A stretch of DNA of 64,000 bases from Legionellales bacterium (GCA_002709565.1 PAPY01000007.1:142969-206968), one strand, 5' to 3'; counted from the stretch's first letter, positions 24,428 to 34,344 are shown. Program-made: numbers and translations. The notes: generated by a model not told the origin, from the letters alone.

Positions 24428-24662
24428 TTGTTAGTTAAATTTGATGTTGCCATCCATGGCGCGACACCTGCGCTTTTTTCACTACCGGCCCGTCCATCCA
24501 TGGCCGGTCGCTCACTGGGGCGAAGCAGTGCTTCGCCTCTGACCAGTTCGCCCGACTGAGCTATCTGGCCTTATATGGTCAAACTATTACCAGTTAAATA
24601 AGCATTAATAAGGCCCGCTATTAAACCGATTGCGGCATTGATAGTCAAGGCCTCAAGCGAAA
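24428..24662. other. Partial duplication of tRNA-Phe and flanking palindromes
   Basis: Bases 24552-24572 repeat 24409-24429 exactly over 21 bases: the first 19 bases of tRNA-Phe plus two 5'-flanking bases. The rest of the second tRNA is missing. Between the copies lie GC-rich inverted pieces such as GGGGCGAAGCAGTGCTTCGCC and two CCATCCATGG-like boxes. This fits either a decayed second tRNA-Phe gene or an attachment-site remnant of an element integrated at tRNA-Phe. Confidence 0.6.
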
Positions 24663-24932
24663 TTATTCTGTTGGCGTGAAGCCTTCTGGCTTAGCACTGC
24701 CGTCGCCGAAGAAAAATTTGTCCATTTCAGCCTTGAGGAAGGCCTGGGCTTCTTCATCCAGCATATTGAGGCGATATTCATTAATCAGCATGGTTTGATG
24801 CTGTAGCCACTGTTGCCAGGCTTGTTTGGAGACATTGTCATAAATCTTTTGCCCCAGCTCACCAGGATAGGGGGCGAAATCCAAACCTTCGGCTTCACAG
24901 CCGAGTTTTACGCACTGTACGGTATGGGTCAT
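24663..24932 (-). CDS. yggX: YggX-family iron/oxidative damage protection protein
   Basis: An 89-residue protein of the YggX family, which protects iron-sulfur clusters from oxidation and may traffic iron. Signature segments: [35 protein letters not shown] and [22 protein letters not shown]. Cys12-like residue in [10 protein letters not shown] is conserved. It lies eight bases after mutY, whose product has a 4Fe-4S cluster; mutY-yggX pairing is conserved in gammaproteobacteria. Confidence 0.96.
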   Translation of the reverse strand: MTHTVQCVKLGCEAEGLDFAPYPGELGQKIYDNVSKQAWQQWLQHQTMLINEYRLNMLDEEAQAFLKAEMDKFFFGDGSAKPEGFTPTE

Positions 24933-24940
24933 AGTCTCTC

Positions 24941-26014
24941 CTACAATAAATTATCGAGTAATTTTTTTACAGGGGCAGCTAAACCCCGTTGTTGAACTTG
25001 CTCGGCATCGTACCAAACTTGTTGTGCACCGGCCATGGGCTTGGACTGCCATTCAGTGACAAGGATTTTTACCGGCGTGATCTCTAAATGATAATGACTA
25101 AAGGTATGGCGAAAACACTCCCAGTGGTCGATAGCAATAATGTTCGCCGAGAATTGGTCTTGGCACCATTGTTTAGGATCATCAGTCAATGGACATTCGG
25201 GAAAACTCCACAAGCCACCCCAAATACCTTTGGCGGGGCGCTTCTCCAATAAAATTTCACCTTGCTCATTACATAACATCAATAAATAGCGCTGTTTAAC
25301 GGGCAAGGATTTTTTGGGTTTTTTGCCTGGGTAATCTTGCGGGTTACCTTGTCTAGCCGCACAACAATGGGATTGCAATGGACAGTCATCGCAACGAGGT
25401 TGACTGCGAGTGCAAACCGTTGCCCCTAAGTCCATCATGGCTTGGGTGTATTCTGGTAGCTTGTTGTCAGGTGTAAGTTTTTCTGCTAATTCCCATAATG
25501 TCTTTGCCACCGTGGATTTACCAGGCCAACCGTCAATGGCATGATAACGGCTCAATACCCGTTTGACATTGCCATCTAAGATCGCCGCCCGCTGATTCAT
25601 GGCAATAGCCGCAATTGCACCGGCAGTGGAACGGCCAATGCCGGGAAGCTGTTGTAGTGCGTCAACGGTTGTTGGGAAAACGCCGGCATGCTCATCAACA
25701 ACAAGCTTTGCTGCCTGATGTAGATTACGGGCACGGGCGTAATATCCCAAACCCGTCCATAGCTCTAAGACTTTATCTTCATGGGCATTGGCGAGATCAT
25801 TGACCGTTGGAAATACCGCCATAAATTTTTCAAAATACGGTATCACGGTTGTTACTTGGGTTTGTTGTAGCATGATTTCGGATACCCACACTCGATAAGG
25901 GGTAATATCAATTTGCCAGGGCAGGGTTTTACGGCCGTACTTATCAAACCACTTGAAGATGCGTTGCTGAAATTGTTTGGCGGTTAATGGCATTGGGTTT
26001 TGCAGGGGGCTCAC
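24941..26014 (-). CDS. mutY: A/G-specific adenine DNA glycosylase
   Basis: A 357-residue DNA repair enzyme that removes adenine mispaired with 8-oxoguanine. It shows the helix-hairpin-helix [16 protein letters not shown], the catalytic Asp in [13 protein letters not shown], the 4Fe-4S ligands [17 protein letters not shown], and a C-terminal NUDIX-like domain ([21 protein letters not shown]) that reads the 8-oxoG strand. The probable start is the GTG at 26014, which lies in the loop of a GC hairpin (26006-26025) just beyond the asmA stop; an ATG at 25993 is an alternative with no ribosome site. Confidence 0.96.
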   Translation of the reverse strand: MSPLQNPMPLTAKQFQQRIFKWFDKYGRKTLPWQIDITPYRVWVSEIMLQQTQVTTVIPYFEKFMAVFPTVNDLANAHEDKVLELWTGLGYYARARNLHQAAKLVVDEHAGVFPTTVDALQQLPGIGRSTAGAIAAIAMNQRAAILDGNVKRVLSRYHAIDGWPGKSTVAKTLWELAEKLTPDNKLPEYTQAMMDLGATVCTRSQPRCDDCPLQSHCCAARQGNPQDYPGKKPKKSLPVKQRYLLMLCNEQGEILLEKRPAKGIWGGLWSFPECPLTDDPKQWCQDQFSANIIAIDHWECFRHTFSHYHLEITPVKILVTEWQSKPMAGAQQVWYDAEQVQQRGLAAPVKKLLDNLL

Positions 26015-26025
26015 GCATGAGCCCC
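26006..26025 (-). promoter_or_regulatory. GC hairpin at the asmA-mutY junction
   Basis: Eight-base perfect arms GGGGCTCA (26006-26013) and TGAGCCCC (26018-26025) with loop CGCA. It lies eight bases after the asmA stop, and the GTG start of mutY is within it. No T-run follows, so it is more likely a leader or processing hairpin that limits mutY translation than a terminator. Confidence 0.5.
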
Positions 26026-26032
26026 GACACTC

Positions 26033-28177
26033 TTAGTTATTAAAAAATTTCTTAATGCTCTTTTGTAATTTTTTGGTGGCTTTATCAATAGTCTCTTTGG
26101 TATCACCAATATCAGCATCCAAGGTATTGCCAATAACTTTCAAGGTTATCTTGCTCAAGTCAGGCGTGAACTTGGGGTTGCTAAGAGGACCTGTGACCTT
26201 AAACGAAATCTCACCGCCAATTTCTTCCATGTGTTGTCCTAATAAACCACCGACACCATTCTCAGAGGTTTTTACCGTAATGTCGTAATTGAGGGATTGT
26301 TTAATGAGATTAACGCTACCAGCACCTTTGACAGTGACCAAGCCTGAACTGAGCAACAAGTCATTATTATAAGCAATACCGTTTTTGATCTTGGCACTAC
26401 CTCGAAGTGACGCAAAACTCGTATCATTGTGGCTAGTTTTGCTGGGTATTTGTTGTTTTTTGAATAAGCTATAGGCCGTGTCGAGCTTTTGTAAAATATC
26501 AAGGCCGGCAATTTTGCCATTGGTTAAATTTACCCGCAAATTACCATTTAAGGAACGCACAATAGCATCGCCATTGGTGCCAAGGGCTGTGACATCAGAT
26601 TTAATATAACCGGTACCGCTGATTTTGTTGATCCCAGCTGCATCGGTTAGTAAAGGCTGAATTTTGATATTGTTCAAACTCTCGGTAAATCGGTAACGTG
26701 GCACCGGCCCCGTGAAATCCATGCTTAATTTACCCGCAAACTTGCCGCCATACATATTGGCATTAATCGGGTTAAAACTGATAATTCCATTCTTGGCTTT
26801 GAGACTGGTGTTGACAAAATCAGCGCGCAAACCGGCAGCGGTCAGTCGACCAATGTGCAATTTACCTTTACGTTGGATTTTGTTCAGTAATTCATAAGCC
26901 GGTTGACTGGATGATGGAGAACGACTAGCACTAGACTGTTTCTGCGCAGCAGATGATTTTTTTGATGTTGTTTTGGAGCTGGCTAGCGTCGCATAGTCGT
27001 CTAAATTTAACTGATCAATACTAATATCAATATCAGCAATATTTTTTTCGATATTACTCATGTTGATAGAGCCTTTGATTTGACTCTCATCCACATTCGC
27101 TTTAAGTCCAAGGATCTTAAAACTATTCTTTGTGCCGCTGAAACCTGCATTGGCGGATACTTTGGTTAGAGCCTGTGATGATTTAAAGTGCGGATCCATA
27201 TTGAGTGACTTAAGCAATTTATCCAGATCAAAGTTAGGAACAGTAAGATTGCCGCGGTACTTTGGTGCATCAATAATACTCTCAGCTCGTAATTGTCCTT
27301 TGGCGGTGAGGTTATTCAACTTAAGCAGTAAATGCTCGATGCTAAAAGTTTGCTTGGTTAAATTAACATGAGTATCGCCTTGTAGCTTGAACAACAGGGT
27401 ATTGTGATCCTCAGAGTTGAGTTCAGCATTCATGACAACCTTGTTGAGATTTAAGCTCTGTTGGTGACTGTTGTATTCAACAATACTGTTCAGCCGCAGG
27501 TTACCATCCAGCTCCGGGTTAGTGCTCTTCAGGAATAAATGCACGCTTAACGGGAAAGTTCGACCAACAGTATTAATGTTTTTGCTGGCTAAAGAACGCA
27601 AAATAACCGTTGCTGTTTGATTGTGTTGTTGGTCTTGCCAATTTAATTGAGCATTCTTGATATTGACCCCAGAGATACTGATATCCAGATCGGAGGGTGA
27701 ATGCTTTTTGGTGGGTTTAGAGCTTGCTTCGCTGACAGGCGCTGGCTGAGGGGCAGGCTTTGTGCCTTCTAGTTTGTTGACCATATCATCCCAGTTATTT
27801 TTGCCATTGGCATTCTTGCTCAAATTAACATTTAAGCCATGCAGCGCCAATTTGCCAGTTTCGACATGACCGGTGATAAGGGGTAATAATTTAACACTGA
27901 TGTCTGCTTCATCCAGCTCTGCGAAGGGTTTATCATCAAATCCTGGGGCATTACTCAATTGCAGGCTATAGAGCTGTAAGCCAAGATAGGGGAAGAATGA
28001 CCACTCAATATTGCCCTGGATCGTTAGGTCTCGGCCAGTGCGTTTCGCCACAGCGGCGCTGATTTCGTCCTTAAAGTTGTTCGGGTCGATAAACGTCAGT
28101 ACAGCAATGGCGCCGAGGGCAATAATAAGGATCAGGCTGCAAAGGCTGATAAGGAAGATTTTGATAAATTTACCCAT
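26033..28177 (-). CDS. AsmA family protein
   Basis: A 714-residue protein from ATG 28177, preceded by AAAGAGAAT; the frame opens earlier at 28243 but the membrane anchor then would not be N-terminal. A single hydrophobic helix (FIKIFLISLCSLILIIALGAIAVL) is followed by FKDEISAAVAKRTGRDLTIQGNIEWSFFPYLGLQL, the hallmark AsmA N-terminal segment. The rest is periplasmic and beta-rich, with a Ser/Lys/Pro-rich linker around residues 145-170 and another Ser-rich stretch near 420. The C-terminal part (VKGAGSVNLIKQSLNYDITVKT ... LSNPKFTPDL) is the AsmA-like domain. AsmA-like proteins are bridge-type lipid transfer proteins of the envelope. It heads an asmA-mutY-yggX operon. Confidence 0.93.
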   Translation of the reverse strand: MGKFIKIFLISLCSLILIIALGAIAVLTFIDPNNFKDEISAAVAKRTGRDLTIQGNIEWSFFPYLGLQLYSLQLSNAPGFDDKPFAELDEADISVKLLPLITGHVETGKLALHGLNVNLSKNANGKNNWDDMVNKLEGTKPAPQPAPVSEASSKPTKKHSPSDLDISISGVNIKNAQLNWQDQQHNQTATVILRSLASKNINTVGRTFPLSVHLFLKSTNPELDGNLRLNSIVEYNSHQQSLNLNKVVMNAELNSEDHNTLLFKLQGDTHVNLTKQTFSIEHLLLKLNNLTAKGQLRAESIIDAPKYRGNLTVPNFDLDKLLKSLNMDPHFKSSQALTKVSANAGFSGTKNSFKILGLKANVDESQIKGSINMSNIEKNIADIDISIDQLNLDDYATLASSKTTSKKSSAAQKQSSASRSPSSSQPAYELLNKIQRKGKLHIGRLTAAGLRADFVNTSLKAKNGIISFNPINANMYGGKFAGKLSMDFTGPVPRYRFTESLNNIKIQPLLTDAAGINKISGTGYIKSDVTALGTNGDAIVRSLNGNLRVNLTNGKIAGLDILQKLDTAYSLFKKQQIPSKTSHNDTSFASLRGSAKIKNGIAYNNDLLLSSGLVTVKGAGSVNLIKQSLNYDITVKTSENGVGGLLGQHMEEIGGEISFKVTGPLSNPKFTPDLSKITLKVIGNTLDADIGDTKETIDKATKKLQKSIKKFFNN

Positions 28178-28294
28178 GGTATTCTCTTTGAACAATGGTT
28201 GAAAAAATCGATTGTACGGGGAATCTTGCAAACACGCAATCAATCGGCTTTAATGGGTAGCCCGAATGAATAGAACTGACATTAGATCACTACT

Positions 28295-30271
28295 ATGGAA
28301 AAGCCTTACATTAGCCCCGAGCAGCAATTACCGGAATTGACCGTCAAAGTCGTTATACTCTCGATTGTATTGACGGCTATTTTGGCCATGTCCAATGCCT
28401 ATTTAGCGCTCAAAGTGGGCTTGTTGACCTCAGCATCCATCCCTGCAGCCATTATTTCTATGGGATTGCTGCGCTTTGTTAAGGGTAGCAACATATTGCA
28501 GAATAACTTAGTGCAAACTGCTGCTTCTGCCGGTGAGGCGGTGGCTGGCGGAATTGTTTATGCCGTGCCGGCTTTCATACTCATACACTACTGGGACCAT
28601 TTCAGTTATTGGCAGAATTTTTTGATCGCGTTAGTGAGCGGGCTATTAGGGGTCTTATTTGCCATACCTATCCGCCATGTGTTGGTGACACAACCCACAT
28701 TGAAGTTTCCTGAGGGGCGGGCAATTGCCGAGGTGCTCATTACTGGCGATAATCGTGCGCTAGGGCTCAAAGAATTAGTCCTGGGTGGGATGGTTGGTGC
28801 TGCTATTGAGTTGGCTCAGACCGGTTTTAAAATTGTCGCAAATCACCTTCAAGTGTGGTTCTTGGCGGGGCGAAGCTTGGTGGGTTTTGGGGCAGGCTTT
28901 TCTGCGACTATGATTGGTGCGGGTTATCTTATCGGCTTTAATGCTGGGTTAAGTGTGCTTATTGGGGCTCTTCTCGGCTGGTTTATCGCGGTGCCCATTT
29001 TAAGCGAGGTTTACCATGTGACAGCCCAAGGTGGGGCGCCAACGGATTTGGTCATGGCATTGTGGGGACAAAAGATTCGCTATATCGGCATTGGTGCGAT
29101 GATTGTCACAGGGGTCTGGAGTTTAGTCGAACTCACGCGCCCCTTTGTCATTAGCATTGGTAAAACCTTACGGGCGCTTTTAGATCCTCAGAGTGTGCCC
29201 ATTCCGCGCACCGAGAGAGACATACCGCTCTACTATGTTGCCATTGGCATGCTAATGTTGTTATTTGCGCTGTACTATTTGATGGGGCAAACCATCGCGT
29301 TTGATCAGCTTGGGGTTGGGGCTTCGGCGCAGTTGCCATTGGCTATCGTGGCTGTGCTCTATGTTTTATTTATTGGTTTTATTCTCAGCGCTTTGTGCGG
29401 GTATCTTTCAGGGTTAGTTGGTGTGACCACAAGCCCGGGTTCAGCAATTATGATTTTAGGCGTTATTATTGCGGCGGTGGTGTTGCGTTTTTATCTACAA
29501 ACCCAAGGGGTTAGCGGGGTAGATAACAAGTTAATGGCCGTTGCCCTGCTGATCTTTGTGGGGGCTAGTATTATCAGTGCTGCTTGCCTGACCAATGACA
29601 CCATTCAAGACTTCAAAGTCGGTCAGTTAGTGGGAGCAACACCTTGGAAGCAGCAAGTGATGTTGATGTTGGGGGTATTAGTGGCCGCAGCAGTTATTCC
29701 ACTGGTGATGCAGTTATTGTTTAATGTTTATGGTATTGGTGATGTGCTACCTGATCCGTCCATGAAACTCGAGAATGCCTTGCCGGCACCACCTGCAGCA
29801 TTATTAGCAGCTGTGAGCCAGGCGGTACTCGATTATAATTTACCCTGGGATATGGTTGAGCTGGGTATTGTTGTCGGTATTGCCGCAATCTTAGTGAATC
29901 TGTGGCTGAAACGACGGGGTAAGACTATTTCTGTCGTGGCAGTTGCCGTGGGGATTTATTTGCCTTTATCGACGTCGGTACCCTTATTCTTTGGTGGGTT
30001 GTTGGCATACTTTACAGGGCGTAAATTGCATGATGATTCCCGTATCAACAAAAAACGCCGCCAAATGGGTATGTTACTTGCCTGTGGTTTGGTTACTGGG
30101 GCAGCCTTAATGGATGTAGTGTTAGCGGTGCCTTTAGCGTTGGCGCACAGTGCGGATGCCTTTAGTTTGCTCGCCAATGATTGGATGCACATTACCGAAA
30201 TTCTCGGTATCGCCACGACGTTGGGATTATCGTACTGGTTTTATCGTACTGTCACCCGAATAGAAGCATAA
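28295..30271 (+). CDS. OPT family oligopeptide transporter
   Basis: A 658-residue membrane protein with about 16 hydrophobic segments. The N-terminus PEQQLPELTVKVVILSIVLTAILAMSNAYLALKVGLLTSASIPAAI is typical of bacterial OPT (YPQ-like) transporters, as are LQNNLVQTAASAGEAVAGGIVYAVPA and LKFPEGRAIAEVL. Members import peptides or metal-chelate complexes; the substrate here is unknown. It is transcribed divergently from asmA. Its stop overlaps the trmB start by one base (TAATG at 30269-30273). Confidence 0.93.
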   Translation: MEKPYISPEQQLPELTVKVVILSIVLTAILAMSNAYLALKVGLLTSASIPAAIISMGLLRFVKGSNILQNNLVQTAASAGEAVAGGIVYAVPAFILIHYWDHFSYWQNFLIALVSGLLGVLFAIPIRHVLVTQPTLKFPEGRAIAEVLITGDNRALGLKELVLGGMVGAAIELAQTGFKIVANHLQVWFLAGRSLVGFGAGFSATMIGAGYLIGFNAGLSVLIGALLGWFIAVPILSEVYHVTAQGGAPTDLVMALWGQKIRYIGIGAMIVTGVWSLVELTRPFVISIGKTLRALLDPQSVPIPRTERDIPLYYVAIGMLMLLFALYYLMGQTIAFDQLGVGASAQLPLAIVAVLYVLFIGFILSALCGYLSGLVGVTTSPGSAIMILGVIIAAVVLRFYLQTQGVSGVDNKLMAVALLIFVGASIISAACLTNDTIQDFKVGQLVGATPWKQQVMLMLGVLVAAAVIPLVMQLLFNVYGIGDVLPDPSMKLENALPAPPAALLAAVSQAVLDYNLPWDMVELGIVVGIAAILVNLWLKRRGKTISVVAVAVGIYLPLSTSVPLFFGGLLAYFTGRKLHDDSRINKKRRQMGMLLACGLVTGAALMDVVLAVPLALAHSADAFSLLANDWMHITEILGIATTLGLSYWFYRTVTRIEA

Positions 30272-30957
30272 TGAACGAACCTAAACATAAACGGACTGTC
30301 CGTAGTTTTGTGCGCCGTGAAGGGCGTTTGACTCCAGGCCAGCAAAAAGCACTAGATACTTACCTACCTTTGTATGGCTTTGGGCCAGAGATGGGGATGC
30401 AAGATTTGTCCCAATTATTTGGCCGTGAAGCGGATACGGTGCTAGAGATTGGTTTTGGTATGGGGGCGTCCTTGCTTGAGTTGGCGGCCGCTAATCCTGC
30501 GACCAATTACATCGGCATTGAAGTTCATCGCCCTGGCGTCGGCGCCTTGTTGAAAGGTGTGGGTGAGTTGGGTTTGAGCAATCTGCGGGTTGCCACGGAA
30601 GATGCCAAAGAAATCCTGGCGCAGTGTATTCCTGACAATAGCCTTGCATGTGTCCAGATCTTTTTTCCCGACCCTTGGCCGAAAAAACGCCACCATAAGC
30701 GGCGCTTGGTGCAACAACCTTTTGTTGAATTGATTATTAGCAAGCTTAAACCCGGAGGCACCCTGCATATTGCCACCGATTGGCAAAATTATGCCGAACA
30801 TTGTTTAGAGATATTGCAAAACTGTTCAGGTTTAAGTAATTGTGCGGGAGAACAGTTATACATACCGCGCCCCGAATCTCGCCCTATGACCAAGTATGAA
30901 CGTCGCGGTGAGCGCTTGGGCCATGGGGTGTGGGACATGCTTTTTGCGAAACGCTGA
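30271..30957 (+). CDS. trmB: tRNA (guanine-N7-)-methyltransferase
   Basis: A 228-residue SAM-dependent enzyme making m7G46 in tRNA. Motifs: RSFVRREGRLTPGQQKAL at the N-terminus, VLEIGFGMGASLLELA (SAM-binding loop), NYIGIEVHRPGVGALL, and FFPDPWPKKRHHKRRLVQQPF (catalytic and tRNA-contact loop), then TDWQNYAEHCLEIL. The ATG at 30271 overlaps the OPT stop; the longer in-frame start at 30181 lies within the OPT gene and is rejected. Confidence 0.97.
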   Translation: MNEPKHKRTVRSFVRREGRLTPGQQKALDTYLPLYGFGPEMGMQDLSQLFGREADTVLEIGFGMGASLLELAAANPATNYIGIEVHRPGVGALLKGVGELGLSNLRVATEDAKEILAQCIPDNSLACVQIFFPDPWPKKRHHKRRLVQQPFVELIISKLKPGGTLHIATDWQNYAEHCLEILQNCSGLSNCAGEQLYIPRPESRPMTKYERRGERLGHGVWDMLFAKR

Positions 30958-31001
30958 GCCAGGGTTTAGAATTCAGTATGACTCGAAGCTTATAGGAACC
31001 T

Positions 31002-32780
31002 ATGTTAAAGGAATACCTCGTCTTTGCCATCCTCATTGGTGCGCTGGCCCTGTTCATCTGGGGGCGTTGGCGTTATGACATTGTCGCATTGATTGCTTTG
31101 ATGGCGACTGTGGCTTGCGGTGCCGTGCCTTATCGAGACACTTTTTTGGGTTTTGCAAATCCCGCGGTGATCACTGTCGCAGCAGTGATGGTCTTAACCG
31201 AGGCTATCATGAGCTCAGGACTTATCGACGTGGTGGTCAAGCGCTTAGCACCGGCGACGGATAATGCATTACTGCACATTGCAGTGTTAACGATTATGGC
31301 TGCGGTACTGTCGGCATTTATGAATAACGTCGGCGCGTTGGCATTAATTATGCCAATTGCCATGGTTACAGCAGCCAAACAAAAACGCTCGCCAGCGTTG
31401 CTCTTAATGCCGATTGCCTTTGGTTCCATCCTCGGGGGGATGACAACATTAATTGGTACGCCGCCGAATATCTTAATCTCTACTTACCGGCAAGAAGTGG
31501 TCGGCAAACCTTTTGCAATGTTTGACTTTACGCCTGTGGGCTTAGGCGTCGCAATTGTGGGGATAGTTTTTATTATTTTTATTGGTTGGCGCTGTATCCC
31601 TAAAGCTCGACTCTCAAAAACAAGTACCGAAGATATTTTTAGTATTGATGACTATATTGCTGAAGTGCTAGTGCCCGCAGAAACGGTCTTGGTGGGTAAA
31701 CCTATCACCGCTATAGAAGAATACATTACTAAAGAATATGCCGTATTAGGATTAATTAGAGGTAACCGTAAGCGTTTACAGTTTTCTGAAGACGAAGAAT
31801 TACAAGCGAATGATATTCTCATCATTGAGGCGGGCTCTAAAGATCTCGAGCAACTGATTAATAGCGCCAAGCTACAATTAGTCGGTGATGCCACAGTAAC
31901 CCCAGAAGTATTAACCTCTGACAATGTTGGGTTAGCGGAAGCAGTCATTATGCCTGGCTCAAGCATTGAAGGACGCACACCGGCACGTTTGCAACTGGGG
32001 CGGCGTTTTGGCGTACATATTTTAGCAATTGCCCGTGCGGGTGAGTCGTTTCAGCAACGCTTGAAGAATGTGCGTCTGAGAGCGGGTGATATTCTGTTGC
32101 TACAGGGCAAGAGTGATAACCTTTCAGAGACTATCGCGGATATTGGTTTTTTGCCACTCGCCGATCGCGGTTTACGGATCGGAATGGAAAAAGGCGCTCT
32201 TAAACCCGTGATTGTATTTGTGATTGCAATGATCTTAACTGCAACAAAAATCTTGCCGGTGCAAATTGCCTTCTCCGGTGCTGTACTCGCTATGATCTTG
32301 TTGAATATTATTCCCATCCGTAAAGTCTATAGCAGTATCGATTGGTCGGTGATCGTGTTGTTGGGCGCAATGATCCCGGTTGGTGGTGCGTTGGAGACGA
32401 CGGGCGGTACAACCTTAATTGCAAATGCCATCGCGTCATTCTCGGGCCATATTCCCGCGGTCGTGATTTTAGGCCTAGTGATGATTATAACCATGACTTT
32501 ATCAGATGTAATGAATAATGCTGCTACCGCTGTGGTGATGTCCCCAATTGCAGTGAGTATCGCTCAGTCGTTAGGTTACAATGTTAATCCCTTCTTGATG
32601 GCGGTGGCGGTGGGTGCTTCGTCGGCATTTTTGACCCCAATTGGCCACCAAAATAATACTCTGGTCATGGGGCCCGGCGGTTATCACTTCGGGGATTATT
32701 GGCGCATGGGGTTACCGCTGGAAATTCTGATTATAATCACAGCACTGCCGCTGATACTGTGGGTTTGGCCGCTGTGGTAA
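31002..32780 (+). CDS. SLC13/DASS-type permease with two RCK_C (TrkA-C) domains
   Basis: A 592-residue membrane protein. Two transmembrane halves (about 1-195 and 400-592) surround two cytoplasmic TrkA-C domains: EVLVPAETVLVGKPITAIEE ... ILIIEAGSKDLEQLI and EAVIMPGSSIEGRTPARLQL ... DILLLQGKSDNLSETI. The halves carry the family motifs NNVGALALIMPIA with GTPPNILI, and MNNAATAVVMSPIA with GASSAFLTPIGHQNN, which form the sodium/substrate hairpins. Relatives carry sulfate, dicarboxylates or other anions; substrate not predictable. It follows trmB after 44 bases. Confidence 0.93.
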   Translation: MLKEYLVFAILIGALALFIWGRWRYDIVALIALMATVACGAVPYRDTFLGFANPAVITVAAVMVLTEAIMSSGLIDVVVKRLAPATDNALLHIAVLTIMAAVLSAFMNNVGALALIMPIAMVTAAKQKRSPALLLMPIAFGSILGGMTTLIGTPPNILISTYRQEVVGKPFAMFDFTPVGLGVAIVGIVFIIFIGWRCIPKARLSKTSTEDIFSIDDYIAEVLVPAETVLVGKPITAIEEYITKEYAVLGLIRGNRKRLQFSEDEELQANDILIIEAGSKDLEQLINSAKLQLVGDATVTPEVLTSDNVGLAEAVIMPGSSIEGRTPARLQLGRRFGVHILAIARAGESFQQRLKNVRLRAGDILLLQGKSDNLSETIADIGFLPLADRGLRIGMEKGALKPVIVFVIAMILTATKILPVQIAFSGAVLAMILLNIIPIRKVYSSIDWSVIVLLGAMIPVGGALETTGGTTLIANAIASFSGHIPAVVILGLVMIITMTLSDVMNNAATAVVMSPIAVSIAQSLGYNVNPFLMAVAVGASSAFLTPIGHQNNTLVMGPGGYHFGDYWRMGLPLEILIIITALPLILWVWPLW

Positions 32781-32908
32781 TGTCCATAAACATTTAAAAA
32801 AACATCCCTAACTACTGTTTTCTTTTGGTATTTGTGCTAGTATCCGAAGCTGCTCCAAATTAGATAACATTTGATAATTAGCAAACAAACACTAGCGGGA
32901 GTCGTGAT

Positions 32909-33178
32909 ATGTATTCAGAAAAGAAACGCGGAAGTCGTCTGCTGGCGACCTTTGGCAAATTCAGTCCGTCGCGTAAGCGTTCATCATCATCTAAACGCAG
33001 TTATCGTGATAAATACAGCAAGTCAGGCGTTGAGTATCTGACCTTTGAAGACATCCTGGGTACGGATGAACAGCATCAGCGAGGCTTTCGTGCAGAGATC
33101 CTTGAGCAAGAAGCGAAAGCAGCGGTTAGAGAAGGGGAACGTAAAGTTGTTCATATCGCGCCTCTGCAACTCGTCTAG
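32909..33178 (+). CDS. Small basic protein, possibly the N-terminal part of a frameshifted gene
   Basis: An 89-residue protein preceded by GGGAGTCGTG. The first 40 residues are Lys/Arg/Ser-rich (KKRGSRLLATFGKFSPSRKRSSSSKRSYRDKY), likely disordered; residues 42-80 are acidic-helical (LTFEDILGTDEQHQRGFRAEILEQEAKAAVREGERK). No family recognised. The next open frame (33265) reads as coding well upstream of its only start codon, a TTG, up to the region where this gene ends, with a -1 shift. The two may be one gene of about 470 residues broken by a frameshift. Confidence 0.5.
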   Translation: MYSEKKRGSRLLATFGKFSPSRKRSSSSKRSYRDKYSKSGVEYLTFEDILGTDEQHQRGFRAEILEQEAKAAVREGERKVVHIAPLQLV

Positions 33179-33264
33179 TCAGTGTTAGGGCTAATAACAA
33201 ATACACCACTAAGGCAGCGTTAAAGCGTCAGGCAATTTTCCGAGAATTATTTAACGGGATTATT

Positions 33265-34344
33265 TTGACATTATTACCTGCGCAGGACTTTCGCGATAAT
33301 ACTGCAGTCATTGCAGCGCTACAAACTTTAGTTCAGCGCCCCTCGGCGATGGATAATGATGTTTTTACAAAAAGTGGTTTTTTGCAGTATTTGCCAGGTG
33401 ACATTAAACAACTCATTCGCCATGACAAAGTTCGATATGCGGATTTTAACAAACTTCTGGATCGATTAGATGCGGCAAATAACGCAGTTAACAAAGCTCG
33501 TGCTCATGTGGGCGCAGCAATGACACGTTTCACTGACTCAGGTTATTTGCAAGGTTATCGTGGCAGTGAGGTGGTACTACAGAAATGGCTCCAAAATTAT
33601 GATCTCAGTGTTGACAAGTCTGCGAAACAAGACTGGCATCAGCGATTGGTTGCTATGAGTTTGAGCGCAATGACAGAGCTTAAAGCACATTTTGCTGATG
33701 ATGCTGAACAACTAGCAATCTTAGAAGAACTGTTGAAAGCCCAAGAGGATTATTCATGCACGGATCACAATAACCAAGTCTACTTCCGAAAAGATATCGT
33801 TAATGAGTTGATTGAACATTTGGGTGATCCGACAACTATCTTCTTAGTGTCTAGTACCGCTGACCAGCAAGAGAATCCGATCAAAAGCTGGATGCGAGGT
33901 TTAGTGGAGCGGACAGCCGCCGAACGAAGAATGCAGCCTGAAGAAGGGGCTCGCGGTGATCGCTCAAGTTCTACTTCTTCTGAAGCTAGTTCTTCTCCTA
34001 CAGGCAGCAGTGGAGCCAATGGTGATGATGAATCAGTGGCACCAACCTGTGTAGCAGAGGATGATGGCTATATGACAGCTGTTCCTGTGCCATTCGATTT
34101 GCGGGTAGAGCTTGGCGGTAGTGAGTACTTAACTGACAATGATGGTTTCGAAGCGGAGCTCGGCAAGATTGATCAAAGCTCGCCATTTAGGACAAGTACA
34201 AGCTATGATGATACTGCTCCCGAGATTGAGCAAACCATTAGGGACGATGATGATGAAGAGGAAGACGATTCAATTGTTGTAGCAATGCGTGACATGTCAA
34301 TACCAACCCCCCGAGGGCTAGCTTCAAGCACTGGCAGGCGGTAA
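33265..34344 (+). CDS. Unknown protein with acidic C-terminus, possibly C-terminal part of a frameshifted gene
   Basis: 359 residues if the TTG at 33265 starts it; no ATG exists nearby. In the same frame the bases 33190-33264 translate to a plausible helical protein segment, NNKYTTKAALKRQAIFRELF then NGIILT, supporting fusion with the preceding frame. Residues 1-190 are helical (VNKARAHVGAAMTRFTDSGYLQGYRG, AMTELKAHFADDAEQLAILEELL). The last 150 residues are Ser/Gly/Asp/Glu-rich and low in complexity, ending in DDDDEEEDDSIVV. No family recognised; a secreted effector is possible but not shown. Confidence 0.55.
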   Translation: MTLLPAQDFRDNTAVIAALQTLVQRPSAMDNDVFTKSGFLQYLPGDIKQLIRHDKVRYADFNKLLDRLDAANNAVNKARAHVGAAMTRFTDSGYLQGYRGSEVVLQKWLQNYDLSVDKSAKQDWHQRLVAMSLSAMTELKAHFADDAEQLAILEELLKAQEDYSCTDHNNQVYFRKDIVNELIEHLGDPTTIFLVSSTADQQENPIKSWMRGLVERTAAERRMQPEEGARGDRSSSTSSEASSSPTGSSGANGDDESVAPTCVAEDDGYMTAVPVPFDLRVELGGSEYLTDNDGFEAELGKIDQSSPFRTSTSYDDTAPEIEQTIRDDDDEEEDDSIVVAMRDMSIPTPRGLASSTGRR

